NCBI GenBank assembly: GCA_016630955.3
Contig: CM049985.1
Coordinates: 1,426,001-1,490,000 of the forward strand
DNA: 64,000 nucleotides
Origin: Didymella arachidicola
Taxonomy: Eukaryota > Ascomycota > Dothideomycetes > Pleosporales > Didymellaceae
Reading direction: 5' to 3'
This document shows, piece after piece, positions 23,030 to 33,287 of the stretch (positions within the stretch are counted from its first letter, which is position 1; each line of letters opens with the position of its first letter). The position numbers and the translations under genes were made by a program. Under the pieces are notes generated by a model. The model made no database searches, had not been told where the DNA came from, and was given only the letters and a program-made list of their open reading frames with translations.

Positions 23030-23749
23030 ATCCATCCTATGGAACGATCCATCGTACATGTGGATGAGAAGTTTTGCTGGGTTGGTTTTGACAAACTACT
23101 TTCTTAGTCATTTTGCTGTCTTGCGTCTACTTGAGCGGCTTGTACCAGTACTTTCAGACAGTCACTGCTCTATGGGCTTGGTCTCTGGGGTTCCTTGGAT
23201 CAGAGCATGAGCTCAATGCCGTACTAGGAGGGTACGGTCATATGCAGACGATGTCATGACGATGTCATGAGGAAGATAAACAATATTAAATAATCATGTC
23301 ATCGCAAGATATACGCCTCGTCTTCCGTACACAGTTTTGTCTGTCTTGATCCCTGAATTCGCGTCTGAGTCGACCCAGCTGAGCCTCGCACATGACCATG
23401 GCTTGCGGCTACCGAGGGGTAGCCGCAGCACCAGCGCCTTTGTTCTCAAACACGCAGTATCAATAATTCGACGACCTCCCAGCCGAAAGATCTCTCGACG
23501 CTCTTAGCCTGAGTGTAGGTCTCCAAGTTGTTTCGCGCAAAGGCTGATCGTCAGCCTGGAGTCCCCTGGACGACTCCAGGCCGCTAACAGCGTTGCTGTG
23601 CTGAGCATCTCACGGGCAACAGGCGGCTGCCTGTCAACTGCTCCGTCAGAAGTACCTTCTTTCGTGATCAGTCACGCCTCAGTGCGAACATCCAAGAGGG
23701 AGTCTTTTATGCGATATCTCTCAATTTCACAACATATGGGTTAGCTGAC
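23030..23749. other. Intergenic, 720 bp
   Basis: SCD6 3' flank and upstream region of the first HET gene. It holds one strong inverted repeat, listed separately. Confidence 0.5.
23404..23427. repeat. Perfect inverted repeat, 10-bp arms
   Basis: The arms TGCGGCTACC and GGTAGCCGCA flank a 4-base loop (GAGG). It lies alone in the intergenic region 320 bp before the first HET gene. It could be a cruciform, a transcript hairpin or the trace of a small element. Confidence 0.6.
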
Positions 23750-25532
23750 ATGGACGCTAAGGACTCCGTCGAGAAGTCCTCACACTCACACCAACCATTG
23801 GACAGGGAGAAGCAGCAGATCCGTCTGCTCAAAATTGAGTACGCCACTTCCGGACCAATACGATGTGTCACCGATGTTTTCGACCTAGACACCGCGCCGC
23901 AATACTCGGCGCTCTCATACAGATGGGGGGCGCGTCCCTTCGATCATAAAGTCATATTGAACGATCAACCCCTGGAAGTCAGTCAAAACCTCTTCCAATT
24001 CCTTGAGGCTTATCGTCAAGAGAAGGAAGACCTCCACCTTTGGATCGATCAGATCTGTATCGCTCAAAGGGATGTCCTTGAGCGGAACCACCAGGTTGCG
24101 CTTATGTCTCGCATCTACAATCAAAGTCAATCAACCATTGTCTGGTTATGTGACGATCAAGACCAATACCCTTTGCTCGCGCAAGAGTTCAACCGTACTG
24201 GTTCGCGGAAATCTCTATCTGGTCTTCTTGCAGACCCTTATTTTACCCGGCTGTGGATCGTACAGGAGATTCTTTTGGCTTCACATGTTCGAGTATTCGT
24301 CAAGGGCAACATCTGGATCAGATGGACTGACTTTCGAGCTTGTTTGATGGCCAAGGCCTGGGAGCCGGCGACGCGTCATGTGAAGGCACTGGTATCGTTG
24401 GCTCGAGTGCAATTGGATCTTGCCAAGTGCATACTTCACTTCAGCTCGAACGACTGTGAAGATCCGAGGGACAAAGTGTACGGACTGCTTGGGCTTGTTT
24501 CGATGGACTAAAGAATCACCGTTGACTACCAGAGGTCCGCGCAGGAGGTCTATCTAGATGCAATCAGAGCCGTGGGCAAAACGCACCGGAGAACCGAAGT
24601 CGCCACACGTCTGGCCGAGAATATGGCCATTGCACCTGACGAAAGAGATAGTCTTATCAGGTTTCTTGATCTGACTCAACCAACAATATCACTCTTCCAG
24701 CAAGATGCACCTCTAGCTGCTGAGCCAATTACCACTATGCGCATAGGGTTCAGCGAAGGATCTTACCGCTGGGCGATCGCTTCATCAGAGAGCATAGTCA
24801 AATCGATGTTCCCAGGGAGTTATCAATCAAAACGAAAACGGAAACAACCCCGTAACTGTTCGGCGGAACCTGAAGCCCCGTTGTGGGTCGATTACGACGG
24901 GGACTGGAATCGATATCTTACAATGGCAGGAGACTTTTTTCTCGAGGGACAAGTTGAGGATGCAATCCAGAGAGCTCAGGAGTACAATCAAAGTTTGGAG
25001 AATACTGTAGTCAGCAAGGATCTGGTACCACCGCCATCAACGACCGGTATAAAGGCGACGCATACAAGGAGCGCCTACAATCCGATCTGGACATACATAA
25101 TAGCATTGGAGCACAGCTTGTATCCTGCTTACCTGGGGCAGCATTTCAGGGACGGTTGGAAGTACAACTGCTGTGGATACAATTTTCAGCAACCGCCGGA
25201 GTGGGATACCATCATCAAGCTTCGACCCGGTACTTCGATGGTCCAGTGGCTGATAGACCATCGTCTCACGTGTGCGATCGAATACGTGCTCTTTGAAACG
25301 CCAACTCTTACAATAGGTCATGTTATAGAGCGCGAAAAGCCGGAGTCTTCTCCTGGTTTTAGAGAATCCTACTTTTCTACCAACGGGTACAATATCAGTA
25401 CTGGGAGAAATAGAAGGAACCACCGTTCCCGTAGGAAAAGTTTAGTTAGCCAGGTATGTATGCTCTCTAATAAGCTGCACGCGCCTAGTACAAATAGCAG
25501 ACTTTAACTTTTCCTCGCAGACCTTAACTTAG
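23750..25532 (+). pseudogene. HET-domain gene 1, interrupted by an in-frame TAA
   Basis: A heterokaryon-incompatibility domain gene; intact members trigger cell death on non-self recognition. ATG 23750 opens a HET domain: PQYSALSYRWG, LHLWIDQICIAQRD, MSRIYNQSQSTIVWL, PYFTRLWIVQEILL, CEDPRDKVYGLLGL. A TAA at 24509-24511 ends the frame after 253 codons, but the same frame continues without shift for more than 300 codons and begins with the family segment ITVDYQRSAQEVYLDA, which aligns to its two neighbours. A single C-to-T change (CAA to TAA) would explain the stop. A likely last intron (about 25454-25520) puts the end near 25532. Read as a recently broken gene; a truncated but expressed 253-residue HET protein is the alternative. 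Confidence 0.75.
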
Positions 25533-26237
25533 TCTATCTGACTACTCACGGAAAGTATAGGGCATGCAGGCGTCAGACGAGCTAGTATAACGACTCGTGT
25601 TGCAAAGTCATAGGGCTCACGTTTTGGCAATATTTGTACTGAAGTACAGACCGTATAAAACATGGTTTGGGGACTCTAAAGTAGCTCGATTTATTTATTT
25701 CCTAGCCCCAACTTTCACCTAGCCTGCACCTATCACATAGTTTCAATGCTAACGTGTGCCGTTTAGAGCATTGACCCCAGCGCGTCAGTTCAGTCTTTAA
25801 GGCCTTATACTGGACACGGCTTTGGGTTTTACAGGAGATACTACTCGCGAAAGAACGGTATGCCTTTCTTGCTGGGGGCATACTTGTTTCCTGGGTTAAA
25901 ACGCGGAAGATGAATGGCGAGAGATGATACTACAAGTAAGAACCAAAGCAGCGTGTCACAAGTAGGTGCTTCGCTAAGCGCTGCTGAGGCGCAGGCCATG
26001 CAGCATGCGCGACCGAACAAGGATGTACGCCACGACCCACACACTAGATGGTGCGAAGCCTCATACTCAGCTGCAATTTATAAGCTGAGCACTCTCCATT
26101 CTTACCAGCGCACAAACACTCCTGTCACTCCTCTGTCGTCATTGCGTACCTGAATAACCACCAACAACCTGAGATACCGGTTCCGCCTGCAGAGCAGCTT
26201 CGAAAGCGTAGGGCATTAGCAAACCCCGCTTCTCAGC
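25533..26237. other. Intergenic with HET relic, 705 bp
   Basis: AT-richer than the flanking genes, particularly 25533-25780. It contains the relic listed next and the upstream region of HET gene 2. Confidence 0.5.
25775..25927 (+). pseudogene. Relic fragment of a HET-domain gene
   Basis: A short open stretch bounded by stops on both sides encodes LYWTRLWVLQEILLAKERY followed by FLAGGILVSWVK. This matches the PYFTRLWIVQEILLA...W block of HET gene 1 (about residues 163-200) and the same blocks of HET genes 2 and 3. Nothing recognisable remains before or after, so it appears to be a decayed fourth copy or a piece left by unequal exchange. Confidence 0.7.
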
Positions 26238-27623
26238 ATGTCACACGAACATCACAGATACGAGTTCCCTGATTTGGACACTACGCAGAAGCAGATTCGT
26301 CTTCTTCGATTACGACACAGAGCCCACCACAATCACCTCCCCCAGTATGAGCTCCACACCTTCGATCTCGACAAAGCGCCAAGCTATATCGCTCTCTCAT
26401 ATACATGGGGTCCTGAGTCTCCCACGTATTCCATCAGAGTCAACCGCCGAAAGCTACAGATTCGCGCAAATCTATATGCCTTTCTCCAGGGCTTTGCTGC
26501 TCGCGGCTACATATGGATAGATCAGATATGTATCGATCAAACGAATCCAGAGGAGAAGAACCACCAAGTCAGGATGATGGCACAGATCTATAAAGACTGC
26601 GATTCCATGATCATCTGGTTGGGTAGCAAGGACCGCAATTTCAGAGAGGCAGCAGATGAGTTCATCTATAAGCCACGACCACACTCACTCAGCATACTTC
26701 TTCACGATGATTACTTTACTCGTCTATGGGTAGTTCAAGAAGTTCTTCTTGCCAGAGAAGTTCGGGTCATCTGTCGAGGAACATCAGGTCTTGTTGAACT
26801 ACCGTGGAACGATGTCCATGCAGTAGCCACAGGCGGTTCTGCGTGGCTTCAGCAGCATGGAAACAAAAAAGCTGTGCTTGCACTGATAGCAAACCAAGGC
26901 ATGAATCGATACGAGGGTCTTCGAGTCACCGTTGCACGATACAGTGGCTATAAGTGTGAGAACCCTCGTGATAAAGTCTACGGATTATTGGGCATTGTGC
27001 GCTCAGACGAGCGTTTGGAAGTAGATTACAGCAAGCTGGTACAAGAGGTTTTCTTGGACGCGGCCAGAGCAGTTCAAGTATCGAGACTGGACAAGCCGGA
27101 CAGAGTCAAATGTCAAGGGCGGCTAGAAATCCTCGCACGAGAAATGGGTCTCGCGACTGGCGATAAAGGCATGATAGGGCTGTGAGGGATGCTCAGGGAT
27201 GTCTTTGGCTCGTCCAAAACCGCACGATCTACCCTAGCCAATCTCGCGAAGCTGGCGAGGCCAAAGACAATGGGCTTCGACCCGGAGCGCTCAGGAGCAG
27301 GCAATGAGACGGACGTCTCTAAGCGACTACTGGCTCGCTGGTGGTGCGAGTATGAGGGTAAGAGGTACTATCACGCATGCTGCAGCTGCGATGCGAGTAA
27401 ACTCTGCCGATGTAACCCAGGGAAAGCTATCATCAGATCAACCCTTGCCTTCCCGTGGGTTGCTGCTGGCGTGCAGCTCACCGCAAAGCAAAAGGAGGCT
27501 CTCAATGGAGGGCCATCTAAGTCCGACACTGTCAAAGCAGACAATTCCGAAGCAGTCGTGTCTGATGAGACGACGGAAGACGATGGAGCCAGTAATACGG
27601 ACGAAGAAGACGCTATCGACTAG
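26238..27623 (+). pseudogene. HET-domain gene 2, interrupted by an in-frame TGA
   Basis: ATG 26238 opens a full HET domain: PSYIALSYTWG, GYIWIDQICIDQTN, DYFTRLWVVQEVLLA, CENPRDKVYGLLGI, LEVDYSKLVQEVFLDAARA. A TGA at 27183-27185 ends it after 315 codons. The same frame continues at once (GMLRDVFGSSKTARS) for 145 more codons to 27623 and includes RWWCEYEGKRYYHACCSC, the counterpart of RWWVQVDGERRY in HET gene 3. Aligned to gene 3, the stop stands where an Arg is expected, so CGA to TGA is the simplest origin. The HET domain itself is uninterrupted, so a shortened protein could still be functional. Confidence 0.75.
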
Positions 27624-28487
27624 AATGCAATCAGATCCTCGGAGCAGATGGAGAAACGTTTTGTACTGATCCATGCCCTCTATTAGTGGCATAGGATCAT
27701 TTTCAATCAGACCACTTTGGGTGACGCACAGCTATCTGAGATTACGGACTCGAGATCAAGAGGGGAATCTCTCGTCATGGTCAATGGTAGTTTGACGTAG
27801 AGGGATCAGGCGCTATTTGAAATTCACGGATCCGCTCTACCACTGCGACTGAATCCAGCGCATTACGAATCGAGTCGACAGAGACACCGCATGCTGAAAG
27901 ATCAGCGTGCCGTTGGACAACTTGGACAACGAGACGATGATAGGCCCCCGGAGGTCAAGAGAATGCGCAATGGGAGGAAAAATAAGGGCAGAGACCAACA
28001 GGCGCATCGCACCTCAAGACCAGCTCACTTGGCAATCTAAAGACACAAATTAACATCTGGAAGTACCAAGCAAGATTGGCGACCGGACATGGGATGACTT
28101 TGGAAGGAAGGCTATGCCAGCAGTTGAAGAGGCGGAGCGGTGTGCCCTCGGCTCAACATGGCTAGTGCCAAATATCACCACTCACATCTGTAAGGCACGC
28201 TCAATAAGCTCATCTGCATTAAAGAGGTTTGTTTTTCAAGTATCGAGATGAAACACGAAGGGAAAAGATTGACTTTCGCAAATAAAATACGCAATGATTG
28301 GAAAGCTTGAATGCCACTCGCTTGTACTGGCCCAGGCGACAGCGAGGCGCCATAGCCATGCTCCACTTATACGTGTACATGCATCGTAAGCGACGATAAA
28401 GCGTAGTTTGTTTACATCCTCCATGAACTATTCTATCATGATGTAGACTCTCAGTCTCGGTACAACGCACGGCAGTAGCGGCCCCAG
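27624..28487. other. Intergenic, 864 bp
   Basis: Between HET genes 2 and 3. I looked for further HET motifs in all frames and saw none. No other feature. Confidence 0.5.
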
Positions 28488-30299
28488 ATGGCGAGGACAG
28501 GGCTTCCCACTTACTACAAGCATAAGCCCGTGGATACGTCTGGACGACAAATCCGCTTGTTGGAATTGGCCTTTCTGAGGGAAGACGGAGTACCACCCAC
28601 TGCTCAGCTGAAGACCTACGACATCGACGTCGCACCTCCGTACATTGCGCTTTCCTATACCCGGGGAGAGCCCACCGCCGCAAAGACTAGCGTGGCCATG
28701 CGCATCAACGGAAGCCTTTTTTGGATCAGTCAAAACCTGCGCATGGCCCTCTCCCAGTTTCAGCGAACTGCGGAACAACAGCCTGATTCCGGCATACTCC
28801 AGTTGCCAATATGGGTCGACGAGATCTGCATAGACCAGAGAGACGTCGAAGAAAGCAATCAACGACCCAGGGCTTTGGCTTCTATCTATCGAAACGCTCA
28901 AAGCGTGATTGTGTGGCTCTCGCACATTGCTTCGACACCCGGGAGAATCGAAGATCAGACTTTCGCGACCGAGATACTACAACATGAGTATTTCACTGGG
29001 CTTTGGATCGTCCAGGAGGTACTGCTCGCGAGAGATCTGTATCTGTTGTGTGGCAAATCCGTATTCCTGTCGTGGAGCGAAGTTGAGAAAAACACGCTTT
29101 CTTCTCTGCGGGAACTCCACCGCAAAGACGCCCTTCGACATCGAGGGTTGCTGCAACTCCTCATGAGAAAGACTGCGATTCGAAGCATGTCTTTGCAAGA
29201 TTGCATCTCACGATTCTGTTACCAGCAATGCAGTAACCCTCTCGACAAGGTTTTTGGTCTCATGAGTCTTGTGGCAGAGAACGAGCAAGTCGTCGTAGAC
29301 TACGACCGCTCCATTCCAGAGGTTTTCCTAGACGTAGTCCGGTTGCTACACTCTGGAGATCTGGCGCTGGGTAAAACTGGCAGGAATGCGTCAGGAGGCA
29401 GTTCAGCGGGCCTGAATCGAAGCATACTTGAGGACCTTGCTCGGCAAATGGGTCTAGCCAAGCGAGATGTTGGGCTTGACGCAACCCGGAGGTTTTTGGA
29501 CCTGATCTTCAAGTCTACTAGCATGGACGAGGATGGCAGCAGAGAGATTACGCACAGACTACAAACGATACAAGTAGGCTATGCGAGCACATTCTCGAAC
29601 GTGGTGAGGATCCCCAACCGATGGTGGGTACAGGTTGATGGAGAGCGGAGATACATCCAATGGGTCGTCGAATCCAGTTCTTGTCTGCATACTGCCTTGT
29701 CAAGTATGGCCAAGAATTCAGATGGCTGGATACCTCGGACTTTGGAGACATCTCATACCTGTAATCACAGGACGTGTAAGATGTCACTGCCTACGAAGGC
29801 CTTGCCTGCACCTCCTATCACTTCGGGACGGCTTCATGACCAGGACGTTGTTAATGATGGACCAGTGATCAAAAAAACGTCGGATCCGCACAACGAGCAA
29901 AGTATCACGGCACATAATACACTCTGGATGGCGGGTGGTGTCACTCACGTCAAGAAGGCGGACGCCCGAGGAGCAGTCATCTCTGATGCTGAGAAAGAGA
30001 AGAAGTCACTTGAGAAAGGGAAACCCCTTGAGAAAGGGAAACTACTTGAGATAGGGCAGCCACTTGAGACAGGGAAGCCACTCGAGAAAGGAAAACCGTC
30101 AATGAAAGAGAAGCCGGTTAAGAAAAGAGAACCATTAGAGAAAGAAGAGCCATTTGACAAAGGGGAAACATCTAGAGAAAGAACACTGGTTGAGAATGGG
30201 AGCTCACCTGAAAAAGGGAACTTACCCCAACCGGAGATAAGACGTGACCTCGGCATCAGGGGCAGATTGTTTGCGTTTCTCTTGGGTAACAGCTTCTAG
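28488..30299 (+). CDS. HET-domain protein 3, open frame with altered core motifs
   Basis: An intronless 603-residue frame from ATG 28488. HET blocks in order: PPYIALSYTRGE, LPIWVDEICIDQRD, EYFTGLWIVQEVLLA, CSNPLDKVFGLMSL, VVVDYDRSIPEVFLD. Three normally invariant positions differ from its neighbours: Trp to Arg in SYTWG, Gln to Glu in WIDQIC, and Arg to Gly in YFTRLW. The C-terminal 100 residues carry about nine degenerate 6-residue repeats of the PLEKGK type (18-bp units, about 30010-30180), then GIRGRLFAFLLGNSF. It looks expressed-length but perhaps changed in function. Partner gene unknown. Confidence 0.8.
   Translation: MARTGLPTYYKHKPVDTSGRQIRLLELAFLREDGVPPTAQLKTYDIDVAPPYIALSYTRGEPTAAKTSVAMRINGSLFWISQNLRMALSQFQRTAEQQPDSGILQLPIWVDEICIDQRDVEESNQRPRALASIYRNAQSVIVWLSHIASTPGRIEDQTFATEILQHEYFTGLWIVQEVLLARDLYLLCGKSVFLSWSEVEKNTLSSLRELHRKDALRHRGLLQLLMRKTAIRSMSLQDCISRFCYQQCSNPLDKVFGLMSLVAENEQVVVDYDRSIPEVFLDVVRLLHSGDLALGKTGRNASGGSSAGLNRSILEDLARQMGLAKRDVGLDATRRFLDLIFKSTSMDEDGSREITHRLQTIQVGYASTFSNVVRIPNRWWVQVDGERRYIQWVVESSSCLHTALSSMAKNSDGWIPRTLETSHTCNHRTCKMSLPTKALPAPPITSGRLHDQDVVNDGPVIKKTSDPHNEQSITAHNTLWMAGGVTHVKKADARGAVISDAEKEKKSLEKGKPLEKGKLLEIGQPLETGKPLEKGKPSMKEKPVKKREPLEKEEPFDKGETSRERTLVENGSSPEKGNLPQPEIRRDLGIRGRLFAFLLGNSF
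30010..30180 (+). repeat. Degenerate 18-bp tandem repeat coding for PLEKGK-type hexapeptides
   Basis: Repeats of the kind CTTGAGAAAGGGAAACC, about nine units, inside HET gene 3 near its 3' end. All units keep frame. The other two HET copies have no such array. Confidence 0.75.
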
Positions 30300-30489
30300 A
30301 GACATTATTATATTATGAGAATATTTTCAGGTGATGTATCAATATACCGCTGACATATTGTGCTTCTTGACAGGGTCAATCATTGCGACAATGATATCAG
30401 CATACTGCAAGAGCAAACAGTGAAGATATTGCATATTGACTACGTAGTATTTACAAATGCAGGTTCGGCGTGGAATGCTAGCCATCAGC

Positions 30490-32074
30490 CTATGTAGACC
30501 CAGAGATGGACGCAGAGACCTCGGTGTCACCAGATTTGCCAGCATTGTCGGGCTCGCCCTTCTGGTCAGGCTTGGTAGCAGACTTCTCGAATGATTGCTC
30601 GAAATCTGCGATGATATCATCAATATGCTCGATACCGACTGAGATACGGATGAGATCCTGAACGACATGTCAGTTGGAGCTCACGAATCATGGATAGAGG
30701 TCTTACCTCAGTGACACCGGAAGCCTGCTTCTCTTCATCGCTCAGTTGCTCGTGGGTTGTCGTCCAAGGGTGGATAGCAAGCGTCTTAGCATCACCGACA
30801 TTTGCCAGGTTCGAGATGAGCTTGAAGTTGTCGACGACCTGGCTGCCTGCAGCGCCACCACCCTTGACACCGAATGAGAGAACGCCTCCGAAGCCACGCG
30901 GCAGGTACTTCTTCGCAAGTTGGTGCGACTGGTGGCTCTCAAGGCCAGGGTACGATACCCAGCTTACATTCTTGTTGCTCTCTAGCCACTTTGCAAGCTT
31001 CAGTGCGTTTTCAGCGTGACGCTCGGCGCGCAGGCTGAGTGTCTCGATACCGAGCAGAAGCTGCTGCGCAGCAAAGGGATTGAGAGCGGCGCCCAGGTCA
31101 CGCTGAACCTCGACACGAGCGCGAATGATGAAAGCGATTGTGCCAAATGTGTCTACGAACTTCAAGCCGTGGTAGCCCTCTGACGGGTCGTTGAACTGAG
31201 GAAAGCGCTTCGCATTCTTGGCCCAGTCGAACTTGCCGCTGTCGACAATGACACCACCGATTGTTGTGCCGTGACCCCCGATCCACTTTGTTGCGGAGTG
31301 GACAACAATGTCTGCGCCATGATCGATGGGGCGGACAAAGTATCCACCCGCACCAAAGGTGTTGTCTACAACCACTGGAACACCGGCCTCGTGCGCGATG
31401 GCGACAATTTTCTCGAAGTCGGGCACGTTGTATTTAGGATTGCCAATGGACTCGATGTATATAGCCTTGGTCTTCTCGTCGATCGCAGACTTGAAGTCCT
31501 CGGGCTTATCACCGTTGACGAACTTGGTCTGAATGCCCAGCCGAGGAAAAAAGACCTTGAACTGATTGTATGTGCCGCCGTAGAGATTCGTAGTCGAAAC
31601 GATGTTATCTCCGGCGTGTGCGAGGGAGGTGATGGCGATGAACTGAGCAGCCTGCCCTGAGGCGGTTGCCAGTGCTGCAACACCACCTTCGAGCGCTGCA
31701 ATACGGGCCTCAAAGACGCCTAAAAATACCATTGGTCGAGGTCCCAGCGCTCTGAGCATGCTACATGCTTACCAACGGTGGGGTTGCCGATGCGGCTGTA
31801 AATGTTACCGAACTCCTTCAGGCCAAAAAGCCTCGCACCATGGGCAGAGTCATTAAAGGTATATGACTGTTGATATCAGCTTTGGACTTTCAAAGTCATT
31901 GTATAAACAAAAAGTCATACTGTGGTCGCGTAGATGGGTACGGCGCGGGAATTGGTCGCTGAGTCTGGTGTGTGACCTAGAAGCCATTATCAGCTAGGCG
32001 CATTCGAAGTGTGAAGGGACCTGACCGGCGTGCAATTGCAACGTCTCAAAGTTTTTTGATAGTTCCTCGGCCAT
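30490..32074 (-). CDS. MET17: O-acetylhomoserine sulfhydrylase (Met17/CysD type)
   Basis: PLP enzyme that makes homocysteine from O-acetylhomoserine and sulfide; cytosolic sulfur assimilation. Five exons: ATG 32074 (MAEELSKNFETLQLHAGHTP), introns 32025..31977 (49 nt), 31920..31867 (54 nt), 31772..31720 (53 nt) and 30706..30658 (49 nt), stop at 30490; 459 residues. Motifs: [58 protein letters not shown], and the PLP-binding Lys in HSATKWIGGHG. The final exon gives DLIRISVGIEHIDDIIADFE and then a 30-residue Ser/Lys/Asp-rich extension that is longer than usual for the family. Confidence 0.95.
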
Positions 32075-32196
32075 GATGTGTTATTTAGAGCTTGAGGGTC
32101 TGGGAGATGAGGTTCGGCCAGGAAGCTGCAATGGACGTCAATTTTGGAAAGAAAGAGGGGTCATGAATGCAATCAATCGCATAAAAGCAGCCGTCA

Positions 32197-32214
32197 GTCA
32201 CGTCATATAAATAG
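32197..32214 (-). promoter_or_regulatory. Possible MET17 core promoter with bZIP-like site
   Basis: Read in the direction of MET17, CTATTTATATGACGTGAC lies about 123-140 nt before the ATG. TATTTATA is TATA-like and ATGACGTGAC resembles half of the fungal sulfur regulator (Cys3/MetR) palindrome and a CRE. Position and match are suggestive only. Confidence 0.3.
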
Positions 32215-32470
32215 TCCCACGGGTTCTGGAGCTCGCTTGCCTTGAGCTTGCTCCTGTCAGCCTTCGTGGGGTCTACATACTAAGAGCTCCACTTTCTCCC
32301 GCCCCTACAGCTTGCACGTCGGCCACAGAGTGCCCATCACGGTGCCTCAGTCCGTAAGCGTATTGCTAATTCCAGTTGCTACCACCGACGTAGAAGAGCT
32401 CTGACAAGCTTGCCATTTGAGGGCATGATTGGAGTGTGGAAGCTCGTTGTACCGAATTGCGTGATTCTGA

Positions 32471-32495
32471 GGGGTAGCTGAAAGGAAGCTACCCC
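32471..32495. repeat. Perfect inverted repeat, 9-bp arms
   Basis: GGGGTAGCT and AGCTACCCC flank a 7-base loop. The left side shares AGGGGTAGC with the inverted repeat at 23404-23427. Function unknown. Confidence 0.55.
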
Positions 32496-33287
32496 GCGCC
32501 AAAGTAAACAGACGGCTAGGCTTACCAGGGTCCCGCCGACGGCCATGCCGCGGTGTTCATCTAGCAAGGAGACACCACAGTACATCTCGCTGAGGTCTGT
32601 CCGTCATCGTGATGGCGCGGTGGTCATTTGGCGCTTGCTGTCCTGTACTCTATGCCGCTGCACGGGGTGGAAACGTTGAACAGACACAATAATGTGGATG
32701 ATGTGAGAGTTGAAAAGTAGGTCCATTCCTTCAAAGATGACTATGTGTATACTGGATCCGAGGCGCATGGTCGGCCAGACGGCGCAACACTGGTGCCACT
32801 CAGACATGACCATCTACAGTATCAATTTGTTCCAGCAAGTGTTGCAGACAGCCGCTCCAGGTCTAGCAAAAGCCCACCTATACGTATGAGAAACATGGTA
32901 AAAGTGCTGACATGATAAGATAATGCAGCGCCGTATGGCCCGGGCTCAAAGGATGAGCTAAATTTTTCATAACCAACAACACACAAGGAGATACAATGCT
33001 TTAGGGAAGTATGGTGAAGTACCTTCGCAAAGAACGTGTACGTGAGACAGTGTGATGTAGACATGAGCCGCCCACCATGACATGACCTCAGTAACCGTCA
33101 TCCAAACAGTAACACAAACAAAATACAGATAAGGAGATGTCGCGAGATTGCACTGTTATGGTTCTCGGGTATATCAATGTTGTAAAAGAGAAACATCAGC
33201 TGGCGCCCGACACCGGTACTCCTAGGTGCAGACGTAGAGCAATAGATCGAAGAAGGCACGTTGGCCAGGTGCAATAGTCTCTCAGGT

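Larger units (their letters stand above)
32075..33287. other. Intergenic, 1.2 kb
   Basis: MET17 promoter on the left and 3' flank of veA on the right. It contains a 9-bp inverted repeat and a possible promoter, both listed. No convincing coding frame. Confidence 0.5.
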
